Positions 1-8,634 are shown, counted from the stretch's first letter. The stretch: 64,000 nucleotides of DNA from Cupriavidus campinensis (GCF_905397395.1 NZ_CAJPVH010000007.1:62001-126000), one strand, 5' to 3'. Program-made: numbers and translations. The notes: a model not told the origin generated them from the sequence alone.

Positions 1-1
1 G

Positions 2-346
2 GGGCGCGAGGCGGCGCGAGCCGTCGCCGACGCGCTACCGCTACTGCGGCGAGCCCGGCAGGTCACCATCCTCACGTCCGAGGATGGCCACACGCATGGG
101 ATGCCGGGCACGCCACACGCCGGCCTGGAGGCTTATCTGCGGCGGCACGGCATCGACGCCGCGAGCCGTAGCTTGCCTACCGACCGCGCGCCGCGAAAGG
201 CGATCCTCTCGTGCCTGGAGACACTGGCGCCAGATATGCTCGTGGCCGGCTGCTATGGGCACGCCAGGCTACGGGAGCTGGTCATCGGCGGCACGACCCG
301 CACCTTGCTGCAGCGGTGCGAGGTGCCATTGTTCATGTCGCACTGA
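2..346 (+). CDS. Universal stress protein (UspA family), C-terminal part
   Basis: The reading frame is open from the first bases of the window, so the N-terminus lies outside it; about 114 residues are visible. They end in the UspA nucleotide-loop region, GCYGHARLRELVIGG, which follows the G-x2-G-x9-G spacing but has Gly where ATP-binding members usually have Ser or Thr. The beta strand DMLVAGCYG and the final strand CEVPLFMSH are also typical of the fold. It is probably the second half of a tandem-domain Usp of about 280 residues, as this type is common in Cupriavidus. It ends 12 bp before the metallo-hydrolase gene and is likely co-transcribed with it. ATP binding is doubtful because of the altered loop. 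Confidence 0.75.
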   Translation, partial: GREAARAVADALPLLRRARQVTILTSEDGHTHGMPGTPHAGLEAYLRRHGIDAASRSLPTDRAPRKAILSCLETLAPDMLVAGCYGHARLRELVIGGTTRTLLQRCEVPLFMSH

Positions 347-358
347 CGGAGACCGACG

Positions 359-1717
359 ATGCAACTCCAGTTCCTCGGTGCGACGGATACAGTGACCGGC
401 TCCAAGTATCTGCTGGACACCGGCCGGAGCCGGATTCTGGTCGATTGCGGTCTGTTCCAGGGTTATAAGGCGCTACGCTTGCGCAATTGGGACCCCTTTC
501 CGGTCGATCCGGCTTCGCTCGATGCGGTGGTGCTCACGCATGCCCATATCGATCACAGCGGCTATCTGCCGCTGCTGGTGCGCAACGGCTTCCGCGGTCG
601 GGTCTTCTGCACCATGGGCACCGCGCAGCTTTGCGGCATCCTGTTGCCCGACAGCGCGCATCTCGCCGAAGAAGACGCCAACTTCGCCAACCGCAAGGGC
701 TTCTCGCGCCACCATCCCGCGTTACCGCTCTATACGGCCGCCGACGCCGCGCGCGCGCTGCGTCGGCTCGAGCCCACCCGATTCGCCTCCCGGGTGACGG
801 TGGCGCCCGGCGTGGAGGCGGAGTTCCACCGGGCGGGGCACATCATCGGCGCGGCGATCGTGACGCTGTATGTGGAGGGCCAGCGGATTGTGTTCTCGGG
901 CGACCTCGGCCGCCAGCATGACGTGGTCATGCGCCCGCCGGAAACCATTGCCCGGGCGGATTACCTGCTGGTGGAGTCCACCTATGGCGACCGGCTCCAC
1001 CCTGCGACAGACCCCGTGGACGCCCTGGGCGAGATCATCGATGCCACGATCGGCCGGGGAGGGAGCCTCATCGTGCCGGTGTTCGCGGTAGGCCGGGCCC
1101 AGTCCATCCTCTATTGCCTCTACCGCCTGCGGCAGCAGGGGCGCCTGCCTGACGTGCCGATCTACCTCAACAGCCCCATGGCGATCGATGCCACGCAGAT
1201 CTTTTCGCTGCATCCGGAGGAACTGCATATTCCGCGCGAGGCGTGTGCGGCGGCGTGTGCGATGGCGACTCCCGTGCAGACCATGGAGGAGTCGATCGCG
1301 TTGAATCACGTTGGCAATCCGAAGATCATCCTCGCGGGCAGCGGAATGGCGACTGGCGGGCGGGTTGTCCACCATCTGGAGACCTACGGGCAGGATGCAC
1401 GCAGCACGATCCTGCTGTCGGGATTTCAGGCCGCCGGCACGCGCGGCGCGGCACTGGCCGCCGGCCGGCGCACGCTACGCATGCACGGGCAGGACATTAC
1501 CGTGTGCGCTTCGGTGGCGCAGATCCAGCACTTGTCGGCGCATGCCGATGCAGATGAACTGATGGTCTGGCTGCGGGGCTTCAGTACGCCGCCCCGGCGT
1601 GCCTTCGTCGTGCATGGCGAGCCGGAGGCCAGCGATGCACTGCGCCAGCGGATCGAACGCGAACTGCAGTGGCATGTCACGATGCCCGAGTATCGGGCGT
1701 CGTACCCGCTGGCGTGA
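359..1717 (+). CDS. MBL-fold hydrolase with beta-CASP and RMMBL domains (Ysh1/CPSF73-like)
   Basis: This 452-residue protein has the two-zinc metallo-beta-lactamase signature HAHIDHSG at residues 61-68, further metal-ligand regions GHIIGAA and FSGDLGR, a beta-CASP middle section (IVPVFAVGRAQ, AGSGMATGGRV) and the RMMBL-type tail motif LSAHADADEL. Related proteins are RNA exo/endonucleases, so an RNA-processing role is inferred, with no substrate shown. The start is preceded by GGAGA and lies 12 bp after the Usp gene, suggesting one transcript. Such genes often accompany Usp genes in proteobacterial anaerobic or stress clusters, which fits this neighbourhood. There is no signal peptide, so it is cytoplasmic. 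Confidence 0.85.
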   Translation: MQLQFLGATDTVTGSKYLLDTGRSRILVDCGLFQGYKALRLRNWDPFPVDPASLDAVVLTHAHIDHSGYLPLLVRNGFRGRVFCTMGTAQLCGILLPDSAHLAEEDANFANRKGFSRHHPALPLYTAADAARALRRLEPTRFASRVTVAPGVEAEFHRAGHIIGAAIVTLYVEGQRIVFSGDLGRQHDVVMRPPETIARADYLLVESTYGDRLHPATDPVDALGEIIDATIGRGGSLIVPVFAVGRAQSILYCLYRLRQQGRLPDVPIYLNSPMAIDATQIFSLHPEELHIPREACAAACAMATPVQTMEESIALNHVGNPKIILAGSGMATGGRVVHHLETYGQDARSTILLSGFQAAGTRGAALAAGRRTLRMHGQDITVCASVAQIQHLSAHADADELMVWLRGFSTPPRRAFVVHGEPEASDALRQRIERELQWHVTMPEYRASYPLA

Positions 1718-1732
1718 ATCTGCGGCGCCCGT

Positions 1733-2188
1733 TCAGGCGTCCCGTTCGCTGCGTACCAGCAGCACGGGCTTGTTCGTCTTGGCAATGACGCCTTCGGACA
1801 CGCTTCCCATGATGATCCGCCTGACGCCCCGGCGGCCGTGCGTGCCCATCACGATCAGGTCTGCGGGCCACGTGTCCGCTTGCGCCACGATCGTCGACGA
1901 GATCTGCCCGGGTGACACCGGCCGTTCGATCACTGCGGTGGTGCAGCGCACGCCCGCATCCCGGAGCCGTGCCGCCACGCGGCTCAGCGTCTGCTGCCCG
2001 ACGCTGAAGAGGTCGCGCAGGATATCGTCCGGGTTGATATGGCTGCCCTCGAAGAAGAGTTCGCTATCGTCCACGACGAAGATCGCCTTGACTTCGGCGT
2101 TCATGGTCTTGGCGACAAGAATAGCCTGCGAGATCGCAAGGTCGGAGGATGGGCCGCCGTCGACGGCGAGCAAGATGCGTTCGTACAT
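1733..2188 (-). CDS. Universal stress protein UspA family, single domain
   Basis: This 151-residue protein begins MYERILLAVDGG, a classic Usp first strand, and ends with the ATP-binding loop GTHGRRGVRRIIMGS, which matches G-x2-G-x9-G-S exactly. The start at 2188 was chosen because homology begins there and AGGGGA precedes it. It lies downstream of the P1B ATPase gene on the same strand, but a 125-bp gap carries its own FNR-like promoter. It is convergent with the metallo-hydrolase gene, 15 bp apart. The probable role is survival under energy or oxygen limitation; this is family knowledge. Confidence 0.9.
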   Translation of the reverse strand: MYERILLAVDGGPSSDLAISQAILVAKTMNAEVKAIFVVDDSELFFEGSHINPDDILRDLFSVGQQTLSRVAARLRDAGVRCTTAVIERPVSPGQISSTIVAQADTWPADLIVMGTHGRRGVRRIIMGSVSEGVIAKTNKPVLLVRSERDA

Positions 2189-2256
2189 GGAGAATCCCCT
2201 GGTAGCCGTTGGAGCGCTGCATGGGGCGTCGCCGCGTGGCATGACGCCTTGCATCC

Positions 2257-2297
2257 AGCATAGGCGGGGCGATTGCCGGGGCTTTGCGCCAAGTCAA
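2257..2297 (-). promoter_or_regulatory. Candidate FNR-dependent promoter of the Usp gene
   Basis: The 14-mer TTGCGCCAAGTCAA at 2284-2297 fits the FNR/CRP-family layout TTG-N8-CAA. On the minus strand a -10-like TATGCT lies at 2262-2257, which puts the start site near 2250 and the centre of the box about 41 bp upstream. That is the class II activator spacing. The TTGCG half departs from the TTGAT consensus, so the case rests on spacing and on two similar promoters nearby. Confidence 0.45.
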
Positions 2298-2313
2298 GGC
2301 TGCCGGTGCGATC

Positions 2314-4587
2314 TCATCCTGGTGCCTCGCCCAGCACGTGAAACAGCTCGTTCTCCTGCGAATAGTGCAGGCGCAGGATGGCCTCCAGGCCGTAGAGCAG
2401 TCGCTGCACCTCGCGGATCTCGCTGCTGTCGGGGCCGGAGGGGAGCATCTCCCGCACGATCAGGTCGAGCTGGCGGGCGGTGCGAAAGATCTCTCGATGC
2501 ACGGCACTCAACGCCGCCAGCGGATCCTCGCCGCCCAGCCGCCGCGCGATGCCGGGATAGAGGTTCCAGTCGTCATCGCGCTCGTGGGGGAGGATGTTCT
2601 CGGCCAGAAGCTGCACCACGGCCGCCAGCTCGGATTTCATTTTGCCGGGATCAAGCTGCGGAAGGGTTGCCGCCAGGGTCCGGATCTGGTCGAGGTACTG
2701 GCCGAGCTCCACATGCTCGTGCTGGAGCCTGGCCACCTCCGTAGCAGGCAGGGAATTCGTCGACTTTGCGGGCGACAGGCGCAGCGCGCGCAGTGCATTG
2801 AGGATGACGGCGACATCGATCACCTCCTGCAAAACCGCGCCGGAGAACGGGGGAAGATATCCGGCCAGCGCCACCAGCATGCCGAGGAACGATAACGACA
2901 TGCCGACCATGACGCTCTGCCAGGCGATGCGGCGAGTGCCTCGGGCGATGGTGACGGCGTCGACCAGGCGGTCGAAGCGGTCGACGAGCAGGACAACATC
3001 CGCAGCCTGCACGGTGGAGGCGGCGCCTCGCGCACCCATGGCCACCCCGACGTCGGCGGCAGCCAGGGCCGGGGCGTCATTGGTGCCGTCTCCAATCATG
3101 ATCACGGTTCCCGACGCCCGCGCGCGCTTGATCTTGTCCAGCTTGTCCGCCGGAGACTGCTCGGCAAAGACCTCCGTGATGCCCAGGATCTCGCCGACGG
3201 ACTGCGCCATGTCGATCTGGTCGCCGGTGAGCATGGCCTGACGCTGAATGCCCAGCTCCCGGAGCATGCGCAGCGCGCGGGGTGCCTCCAGGCGGATACC
3301 ATCCAGAAACTGCAGGAGGCCGGCAAGGCGGCCATCGATGCTGAGGAACACGGTAGAGGCGCCTTCCGGGCGCATGCGCTTCAGGGACGCGCCTGCCCAG
3401 GACGGAAGGTCGCCTGTGCCGAGCACATACTGCATGGCGCCCAGCTTGATATCCAGGCCCCCGACCATGGCTTGTACCCCGGATCCTGGCACTTCTCGCA
3501 CGTTCGCGGGGGGCGCCAGCTGCAATCCCCGCTCGCGCGCCGCCACGGCAATTGCGTCGGAGATAACGTGCGTGGAGGCACAGGCGACGGACCCGGCAAG
3601 GCGGAGGATCTCGTCCGACTGGAACGAGGGGGCGCAATCGACGGCAGCGAGGTGGGCGCGCCCGCTGGTCAGGGTGCCGGTCTTGTCGAAGAACAGGGTG
3701 TTCGCGACGGCCAGACGCTCGAGCGCGCCGCCGCCCTTGACAAGCACCCCCCTTTTGGCACAACGGGACATCCCCGAAACGATCGCAGTGGGTACCGCCA
3801 GGATCAGGGGGCACGGCGTTGCAACCACGAGTACAGCGAGACTCCGCAGCGGATCGCCGGTCCAGATCCAGCCCGCGGCCGCCAGCAGCACCGCGACGGC
3901 CATGAAGGCCACGGCGTAGCGGTCCGCGAGCCGCGCCCCAGGGCTGCGCTCCTTCTGGGCGGCTTCCACCATCCGGACGATGCCTGCGAAGGTGCTGTGT
4001 TCAGCGGTGGCACCGGCGATCATTTCGACGGCCGCGCCCGAGTTCAGCACGCCGCTGCTGACTGCCTCGCCCGCCGCCCGTTTCCGGATTGCGGCCTCGC
4101 CGGTCAGGGTGGACTCGTCAAGGTCGGCCGGATGGCTGAGCGTGCCGTCGACCGGGACGATTTCACCATGCCTGACCATCAACTGGTCGCCAACGCGTAC
4201 GTCAGCGAGGTCGATGTCCTGCCACTGCTGCCCGTCGAACCGGTGCGCGCGCTTCGGCGCGTGGGCGAGCAGTGCGGTGATCTCCCGTTGCGCGCGCGCT
4301 TGCGCGTACGACTCCAGCATGCGCCCGCTGGCCAGCATGAGCGTAATGACGGACGCAATCAGCCATTCGCCGAACCAGAGTGCGAAGCCAATGGAGAGGA
4401 GGGCGAGCAGATCGACCCCGGCCTGCCGTCGCAACAGCGATCTTGTGCAGTCGACGAGCAAGGCGAGGACATTCGGGGCAATGCCGCCGATCCAGATCCA
4501 GCGAGCGAGGTTCGCATCGCCGAACTGGCTGGCCGCCCAGCCGCCAAGGAGAGTCAGTGCTGAGATGACCAGTAACAGCAGATTCAT
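2314..4587 (-). CDS. P1B-5-type heavy-metal P-type ATPase with C-terminal hemerythrin-like domain
   Basis: About 757 residues. Visible in order: N-terminal membrane helices with no HMA metal-binding domain, the actuator TGE near 162-164, the intramembrane motif TPCP at 257-260, the phosphorylation site DKTGTLT at 301, GDGTNDAP at about 499-506, more helices, then a helical tail from about 620 with H623/H625, H668, H697 and H741. TPCP plus a hemerythrin-like tail defines the P1B-5 group; Sinorhizobium Nia, a nickel/iron exporter, is a studied member. Metal export, probably Ni or Fe, is inferred. The usual HP dipeptide of the nucleotide domain reads HV at 340-341. The chosen start at 4587 precedes the first helix; no clear ribosome site is visible and a start at 4644 is possible. 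It follows fnr on the same strand. Confidence 0.88.
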   Translation of the reverse strand: MNLLLLVISALTLLGGWAASQFGDANLARWIWIGGIAPNVLALLVDCTRSLLRRQAGVDLLALLSIGFALWFGEWLIASVITLMLASGRMLESYAQARAQREITALLAHAPKRAHRFDGQQWQDIDLADVRVGDQLMVRHGEIVPVDGTLSHPADLDESTLTGEAAIRKRAAGEAVSSGVLNSGAAVEMIAGATAEHSTFAGIVRMVEAAQKERSPGARLADRYAVAFMAVAVLLAAAGWIWTGDPLRSLAVLVVATPCPLILAVPTAIVSGMSRCAKRGVLVKGGGALERLAVANTLFFDKTGTLTSGRAHLAAVDCAPSFQSDEILRLAGSVACASTHVISDAIAVAARERGLQLAPPANVREVPGSGVQAMVGGLDIKLGAMQYVLGTGDLPSWAGASLKRMRPEGASTVFLSIDGRLAGLLQFLDGIRLEAPRALRMLRELGIQRQAMLTGDQIDMAQSVGEILGITEVFAEQSPADKLDKIKRARASGTVIMIGDGTNDAPALAAADVGVAMGARGAASTVQAADVVLLVDRFDRLVDAVTIARGTRRIAWQSVMVGMSLSFLGMLVALAGYLPPFSGAVLQEVIDVAVILNALRALRLSPAKSTNSLPATEVARLQHEHVELGQYLDQIRTLAATLPQLDPGKMKSELAAVVQLLAENILPHERDDDWNLYPGIARRLGGEDPLAALSAVHREIFRTARQLDLIVREMLPSGPDSSEIREVQRLLYGLEAILRLHYSQENELFHVLGEAPG

Positions 4588-4687
4588 GAAGTTGGCTTTT
4601 CGCCATGTGCGAGTGGGATGGCGCCTGGCGCCGGCACTCGCCATGGCGCTGCAATCAGTGTAGGTGCTGAGGTGACGAATGCGGCTG

Positions 4688-4699
4688 CTGAGAATCATT
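4688..4699. promoter_or_regulatory. Fur-like 12-mer upstream of the metal ATPase
   Basis: CTGAGAATCATT lies about 100 bp upstream of the ATPase start, in the gap after fnr. The same 12-mer occurs at 8565-8576, upstream of the histidine kinase gene in the same orientation. It resembles the 3' two-thirds of a Fur box (GATAAT-CATTATC), but the first hexamer does not match. The call is tentative. Confidence 0.3.
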
Positions 4700-4730
4700 C
4701 GCGATCCGCTCCCTCCGTCCCGGCGGTCAT

Positions 4731-5510
4731 CTAGATCTGCGCCAACGCCTCCGGGTCGAAGATCTCGATCTGTTTGCCGTCGACCCGCATCAGCCCTTCG
4801 CGCTGGAATCGGGAGAAGGTCCGGCTGACGGTCTCGAGCTTGATGCCGAGGTAGCTGCCAATTTCCTCACGCGTCATGCGCAGCGTGAACGACCGCGCCG
4901 CGTACCCCCGCTCAAGCAGGCGCCGCGAGAAATCGACCAGGAATGACGCAACGCGTCGTTCAGCGGTCATGCCGGAAAGCAGGACCATTTGCCTGGAACT
5001 ACGCACGATTTCACGGCTGAGGGTCTGGTTGAGGTGGTGCTGCACGCTGCGCACGTCGTGACAGAGCGATTCCAGCGAGGCAAAGGGGATGATGCAGACC
5101 GCACTGTCTTCCAGCGCGATGGCATCGCAATCGTATTGCCCGCTGCCGATGGCGCCCAGTCCAAGCGTTTCGCCTGGCAGGATGAAATCGCTGACATGTT
5201 CCAGGCCATCTTCGTGGCCGGCAACGGTCTTGAACGATCCCGAGCGCAGGGTGTACAAGCTGTGGAACTTGTCGCCGACGCGGAAGAGATAATCGCCGCG
5301 ATGGATCATGCGCCATTGACTGACAACCCTTTCGAGGCGGGGCAGTTCATCTTCGCCCAGGCACGACGCAAAACAGAGCGCCCGGAGACTGCAAAGCGAA
5401 CAGTTCGCATTCATCTGCCTTGGCGCTTCGCCGAGGCGCGCATAAGCCGCCAATAGGTCGTCCGCGCCTGGCGAATGCGATGCTTCCAACACCTGAGTGG
5501 ATCCGTACAT
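4731..5510 (-). CDS. fnr: FNR-type oxygen-sensing transcriptional regulator
   Basis: A 259-residue Crp/Fnr-family regulator with the FNR cysteine cluster C37-x2-C40-x5-C46 and a fourth cysteine in AVCIIPF at the position of E. coli C122, so it can be expected to bind a [4Fe-4S] cluster. The C-terminal helix-turn-helix EIGSYLGIKLETVSRTFSR has the E-x2-S-R recognition residues of FNR, which predict TTGAT-N4-ATCAA sites. The start at 5510 is set by the strong ribosome site AGGAGG six to eight bases upstream. It sits amid stress-protein genes whose promoters carry FNR-like sites, so it is the likely local regulator under low oxygen. No TTG-N8-CAA site was found before fnr itself. Confidence 0.93.
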   Translation of the reverse strand: MYGSTQVLEASHSPGADDLLAAYARLGEAPRQMNANCSLCSLRALCFASCLGEDELPRLERVVSQWRMIHRGDYLFRVGDKFHSLYTLRSGSFKTVAGHEDGLEHVSDFILPGETLGLGAIGSGQYDCDAIALEDSAVCIIPFASLESLCHDVRSVQHHLNQTLSREIVRSSRQMVLLSGMTAERRVASFLVDFSRRLLERGYAARSFTLRMTREEIGSYLGIKLETVSRTFSRFQREGLMRVDGKQIEIFDPEALAQI

Positions 5511-5664
5511 GATTGCTTCCTCCTGTTGAGGCTGCAGTGGGCGCGGACTTGAGTCCTGCGCCGGCGGTCGCATCAGACGTGAGCCGTTGGATTGAGTATT
5601 GACGAGCGCGAGGTCGAGCGAAATCAGCAACGGCTGAGACCAGCGTCAGGAATGAGTCGGTTTC

Positions 5665-5682
5665 TGTCAGGGTAACCTGACA
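5665..5682. repeat. Inverted repeat TGTCAGG-N4-CCTGACA upstream of fnr
   Basis: Perfect 7-bp arms surround the spacer GTAA, in the 197-bp gap between the tandem Usp gene (ends 5708) and fnr (starts 5510). No T-run follows, so a terminator is unlikely and an operator is more plausible. A similar TGTCAG-N5-CTGACA occurs at 46041-46057. No regulator is assigned. Confidence 0.4.
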
Positions 5683-5707
5683 TGGCGGGGATGAAGTGCC
5701 GGGATAT

Positions 5708-6556
5708 CTAGCAGGCGAAGAGCGTGGGAATCGGCGATTTGCTCAGCAGCGTGTCGGCGACGCTGCCCAGGACGTTATCGCGCATGACGCGGCGCCCGTA
5801 TTCCCCACAGACGAGGAGGTCGGCCTTGCGGCGCGCAGTCAATTCCAGCAGGGCGTCGCCCACACTGCCGGATTGATGGACGGTCATTTCCGTCAGCGTC
5901 GCTTTCACGCCATGGCGGGAAAGCCAGCTCATCGCGTAGCTTGGCGGCGCGGCACCTGGGTGGCGCCCCAGGCCGTCAGGCGGGCAGGGTACGAGGTTCA
6001 CGCGGCGGGCGAGCCGGAGGAAGGGTAGGGCGCTCCGCAGCGCCCGTGCCGATTCGCGGGTGCCGCTCCACGCCACCATGGCCGATGCATACGGCCACGG
6101 GGCTGCGGCAATCTTGCCGCCGGCGGGGAGCACCAGCACCGGCGGGCCCGTGCCCACGATCGTCAATTCAATGAACCGCCGTGTGGCAGAGGCGCCGACC
6201 TCCCCTGGCGCCGGCTGGCCCACGATGATGAGATCTGCCAGCCGGCCTTCACAATGCATGGCATCGATAGGCGTGCCTTCCCCGACGCGCCAGTCCACCG
6301 CCACGGGCAGGTGCTCCGTGGCGGTGTCAAAGGCCAGTCTGGCCGCATCACAGTTGGCCGAGAGGTCGGCTGCGATGCCGCTCCGCACGTGTTTGCCATT
6401 GTGGTGGTGATCGGTCCCGGCCGGGGCGTCGGCATTCTGCGAAAGCAGGCCGATCAACGTGGCATGGAATGCCGTAGCGATCGCCACCGCATGCGAGAGC
6501 CTGGCCGCGGATTGTGGGGATGCGTCCACATGGATGATGATGGCCGAGATGTCCAT
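5708..6556 (-). CDS. Tandem-domain universal stress protein
   Basis: A 282-residue protein with two Usp-like halves. The N-terminal half starts MDISAIIIHVDASPQS and has strand LIIVGQ but lacks a complete nucleotide loop. The C-terminal half ends with CGEYGRRVMRDNVLGS, which fits G-x2-G-x9-G-S, so only this half is likely to bind ATP. The start at 6556 is supported by AAGGAG upstream. It is the longest complete stress protein in the cluster, upstream of fnr on the same strand, with an FNR-like promoter about 70 bp before the start. The role is inferred from the family. Confidence 0.85.
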   Translation of the reverse strand: MDISAIIIHVDASPQSAARLSHAVAIATAFHATLIGLLSQNADAPAGTDHHHNGKHVRSGIAADLSANCDAARLAFDTATEHLPVAVDWRVGEGTPIDAMHCEGRLADLIIVGQPAPGEVGASATRRFIELTIVGTGPPVLVLPAGGKIAAAPWPYASAMVAWSGTRESARALRSALPFLRLARRVNLVPCPPDGLGRHPGAAPPSYAMSWLSRHGVKATLTEMTVHQSGSVGDALLELTARRKADLLVCGEYGRRVMRDNVLGSVADTLLSKSPIPTLFAC

Positions 6557-6596
6557 CCAGGCTCCTTGGCAAAGGGTCGAGCACGGGGATGGCTTC

Positions 6597-6637
6597 ACTC
6601 TAAGTGAGTGCGGAAGGTCGACGTTGCGATACATCAA
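6597..6637 (-). promoter_or_regulatory. Candidate FNR-dependent promoter of the tandem Usp gene
   Basis: TTGCGATACATCAA at 6624-6637 has one perfect FNR half-site (ATCAA) and one degenerate (TTGCG). On the minus strand TAGAGT at 6602-6597 serves as a -10 element, giving a start site near 6590 and an activator centre about 41 bp upstream, the class II geometry. Confidence 0.5.
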
Positions 6638-6673
6638 CGTCGAATGGCTTTCCCATCCTTTGACGCCAGGGGG

Positions 6674-7318
6674 CTAGATTTCTGAGTCGTCGGGGAAGAG
6701 GTTGGCCTGGATGGCGTAACGCACCAGTGCCGCGTCGCTGCGCAGCTGCAACTTCTCGAGCAGGCGCATCTTGTAGGTACTGACGGTTTTCGCACTCACG
6801 GAGAGGGCCTCGGCGATCTCGGTCAGGGACTCCCCGTTCACGATGCGGCGGAAGACTTCGAGCTCCCGGTCCGACAGGCCGGTATGGGGGGCGTCGGGGC
6901 GCTCCTGCAGGCCGAGGGCGAGTTTCTCCGCCATTTCCGGGCTGACGTAGGTGCCGCCACCGGCAACCTTCCGGAGCGCGTCAATGAGGTCGGTCGCCGC
7001 ACTGTCCTTGGTCAGGTAGCCGGCGGCGCCGGCGCGAAAGGCGCGGACGACGTACTGTTCCTCCGCATGCATGGTCAGCACGAGGATGCGCGTGGCGGGA
7101 TGATCGGTACGCACCAGTCGCACCAGTTCCAGGCCGCTGCGGCCAGGCATGGAAAGATCGAGCAGGATGACATCCGGCGAAGTTTCCCTGACCACATGTG
7201 ACACCTCCGATGCCTTGGAGGCCTCGCCAACGACCCCCACATCGGATTCCCGTTCGAGAATATGCCGCAAGCCGTTACGCACGACGGCATGATCGTCTGC
7301 AATCACCACACGTATCAT
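6674..7318 (-). CDS. NarL/FixJ-type two-component response regulator
   Basis: A 214-residue regulator starting MIRVVIADDHAVVRNGL. The receiver domain has the acidic pair D8/D9, phospho-acceptor D54 in LLDLSMPG, the conserved Thr in VLTMHA and Lys in YLTKDS. The C-terminal LuxR helix-turn-helix runs LSDRELEVFRRIVNG to KTVSTYKMRLLEKL. It begins 4 bp after the stop codon of the PAS histidine kinase gene, so the two form an operon and a cognate pair. A PAS kinase with a NarL-type regulator next to stress-protein genes recalls the mycobacterial DosS-DosR arrangement; the parallel is inference. GAGG precedes the start. Confidence 0.92.
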   Translation of the reverse strand: MIRVVIADDHAVVRNGLRHILERESDVGVVGEASKASEVSHVVRETSPDVILLDLSMPGRSGLELVRLVRTDHPATRILVLTMHAEEQYVVRAFRAGAAGYLTKDSAATDLIDALRKVAGGGTYVSPEMAEKLALGLQERPDAPHTGLSDRELEVFRRIVNGESLTEIAEALSVSAKTVSTYKMRLLEKLQLRSDAALVRYAIQANLFPDDSEI

Positions 7319-7322
7319 GGCA

Positions 7323-8447
7323 TTACCTCGTCTCGGCAAACCTGGTGGGAAACCGCAGGGAAAGTTCGAAGCCCCGGCCCGGGGTATTGGCAAGAGACAA
7401 GGTGCCGCCAAGCAGGCGTGCGCGCTCCCGAATACCGAGTAATCCAAACGAGCGACGGGCAGGGTCCTTGATCTCGCCGTCCCAGCCGTCGCCATCGTCT
7501 CGCACAGACAGGACATGGTCGTCGTCGGCCTGATGCAGGTCGATCCACACGCGGCTCGCGTTGGCATGATGGACGACGTTGTTCAGGGCTTCCTGAACGA
7601 TCCTGAACACCGCGGTCGCTGCCTGATCGGACACCTCGACATGATCCGGCACATGGGTGTCGACGGAAATGGCGTAACGATGGCTGAAATCCTTTCCCAG
7701 CCAGTCGAGTGCCGCAGTCAGGCCCAGTTCATCCAGGAGGGCTGGCCGAAGGTCTGCCGAAATCTGTCGGACGGCGGCAATGGCGGCATCGAGCCCGGCG
7801 TGCATGGCGGCGGCCTGACTGCAACTGCCGGTGGAGGCGCCCTCCCTGCGCAGATCGTTCTCCAGCATGACGAGGTCCATTTTCAGGGCGCTCAAACGCT
7901 GGCCGATGTCGTCATGCAGTTCCCTGGCCACCCGCCGTTTCTCCTCCTCCCGGGTGGAGAGGATGCTGTCAGAGAGGGCCTGCAGTTCTTCCCGCGAGTG
8001 ACGCAACCTTGCTTCGGCGCGCACGCGCTCCGTGACGTCTCGCAGCATGACGGTGAACAGCTTGCGTCCCTGGCTGTCGCTGGTTTGCGAGATGGAAGCC
8101 TCGATCGGAAATTCACTGCCGTCCCGACGCAGGCCGAAGAGGGTGCGCTGCTGGCCCATTTGTCGATCCGACACGCCGGTGACGCCGAAGCGCTTGACGT
8201 GCGTCGCATGCGAGGCCCGGAACCGGCTCGGAATCAGCAGGTCCAGCGGCTTTCCGACCGCCTCGGATGCGGAGATGCCAAACAGCGCTTCAGCCATGGG
8301 GTTGAAGAGCACAATGCTTTGTCCCTCGTTTACCGAAATAATGGCCTCCATGGAGGTGCGCACTATTGCGGAAAAACATGCCTCGTTCCCTGTGATCTGA
8401 TCCGGCAGGATCCAGCGGCCATCCGCATTCGGTGTGGGGAGCGTCAT
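7323..8447 (-). CDS. PAS-domain sensor histidine kinase (HisKA_3 / NarX-UhpB class)
   Basis: 374 residues, with no membrane helix or signal peptide, so a cytoplasmic sensor. A PAS domain covers about 20-140 (FNPMAEALFGISASEAVGK, then a PAC-like end LRDVTERVRAEARL). The dimerisation/phospho-acceptor domain has RVARELHDDIGQRLSALK with H178. The C-terminal ATPase domain has VQEALNNVVHHANAS (N box), DDGDGWDG (G1) and GLLGIRERARLLGGTL. The gene is translated just ahead of its response regulator. The signal is unknown; a PAS cofactor such as heme or flavin cannot be read from the sequence. The 264-bp upstream region is shared with the divergent exported-protein gene and holds the best FNR box of the window. 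Confidence 0.93.
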   Translation of the reverse strand: MTLPTPNADGRWILPDQITGNEACFSAIVRTSMEAIISVNEGQSIVLFNPMAEALFGISASEAVGKPLDLLIPSRFRASHATHVKRFGVTGVSDRQMGQQRTLFGLRRDGSEFPIEASISQTSDSQGRKLFTVMLRDVTERVRAEARLRHSREELQALSDSILSTREEEKRRVARELHDDIGQRLSALKMDLVMLENDLRREGASTGSCSQAAAMHAGLDAAIAAVRQISADLRPALLDELGLTAALDWLGKDFSHRYAISVDTHVPDHVEVSDQAATAVFRIVQEALNNVVHHANASRVWIDLHQADDDHVLSVRDDGDGWDGEIKDPARRSFGLLGIRERARLLGGTLSLANTPGRGFELSLRFPTRFAETR

Positions 8448-8564
8448 TTTCGGCTCATTTGGAGGTGGCGCGGGCTGGCACCTGCGCCGGAGGCCCGATG
8501 GCCCGGCTCATCACAATATAGCTTCTTCCAGTGAGAAATATGACGTTGAGAGCGTGCGCGAATA

Positions 8565-8576
8565 CTGAGAATCATT
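8565..8576. promoter_or_regulatory. Second copy of the Fur-like 12-mer
   Basis: CTGAGAATCATT lies about 120 bp upstream of the histidine kinase start, identical and in the same orientation to the copy at 4688-4699. Its continuation, AGC, brings it slightly closer to a Fur box 3' half. The function is unproven. Confidence 0.3.
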
Positions 8577-8634
8577 AGCGCCACCACGCCGTGACCCCTC
8601 GGCATCGTGTCGCTTATCCGCTCGGCGGGGCGGC

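Noticed and set aside
2284..4710. Long open frames on the strand opposite the P-type ATPase
   Set aside because: GC-rich codon bias leaves long antisense frames throughout the window; they lack family motifs and ribosome sites and follow the codon pattern of the real gene on the other strand.
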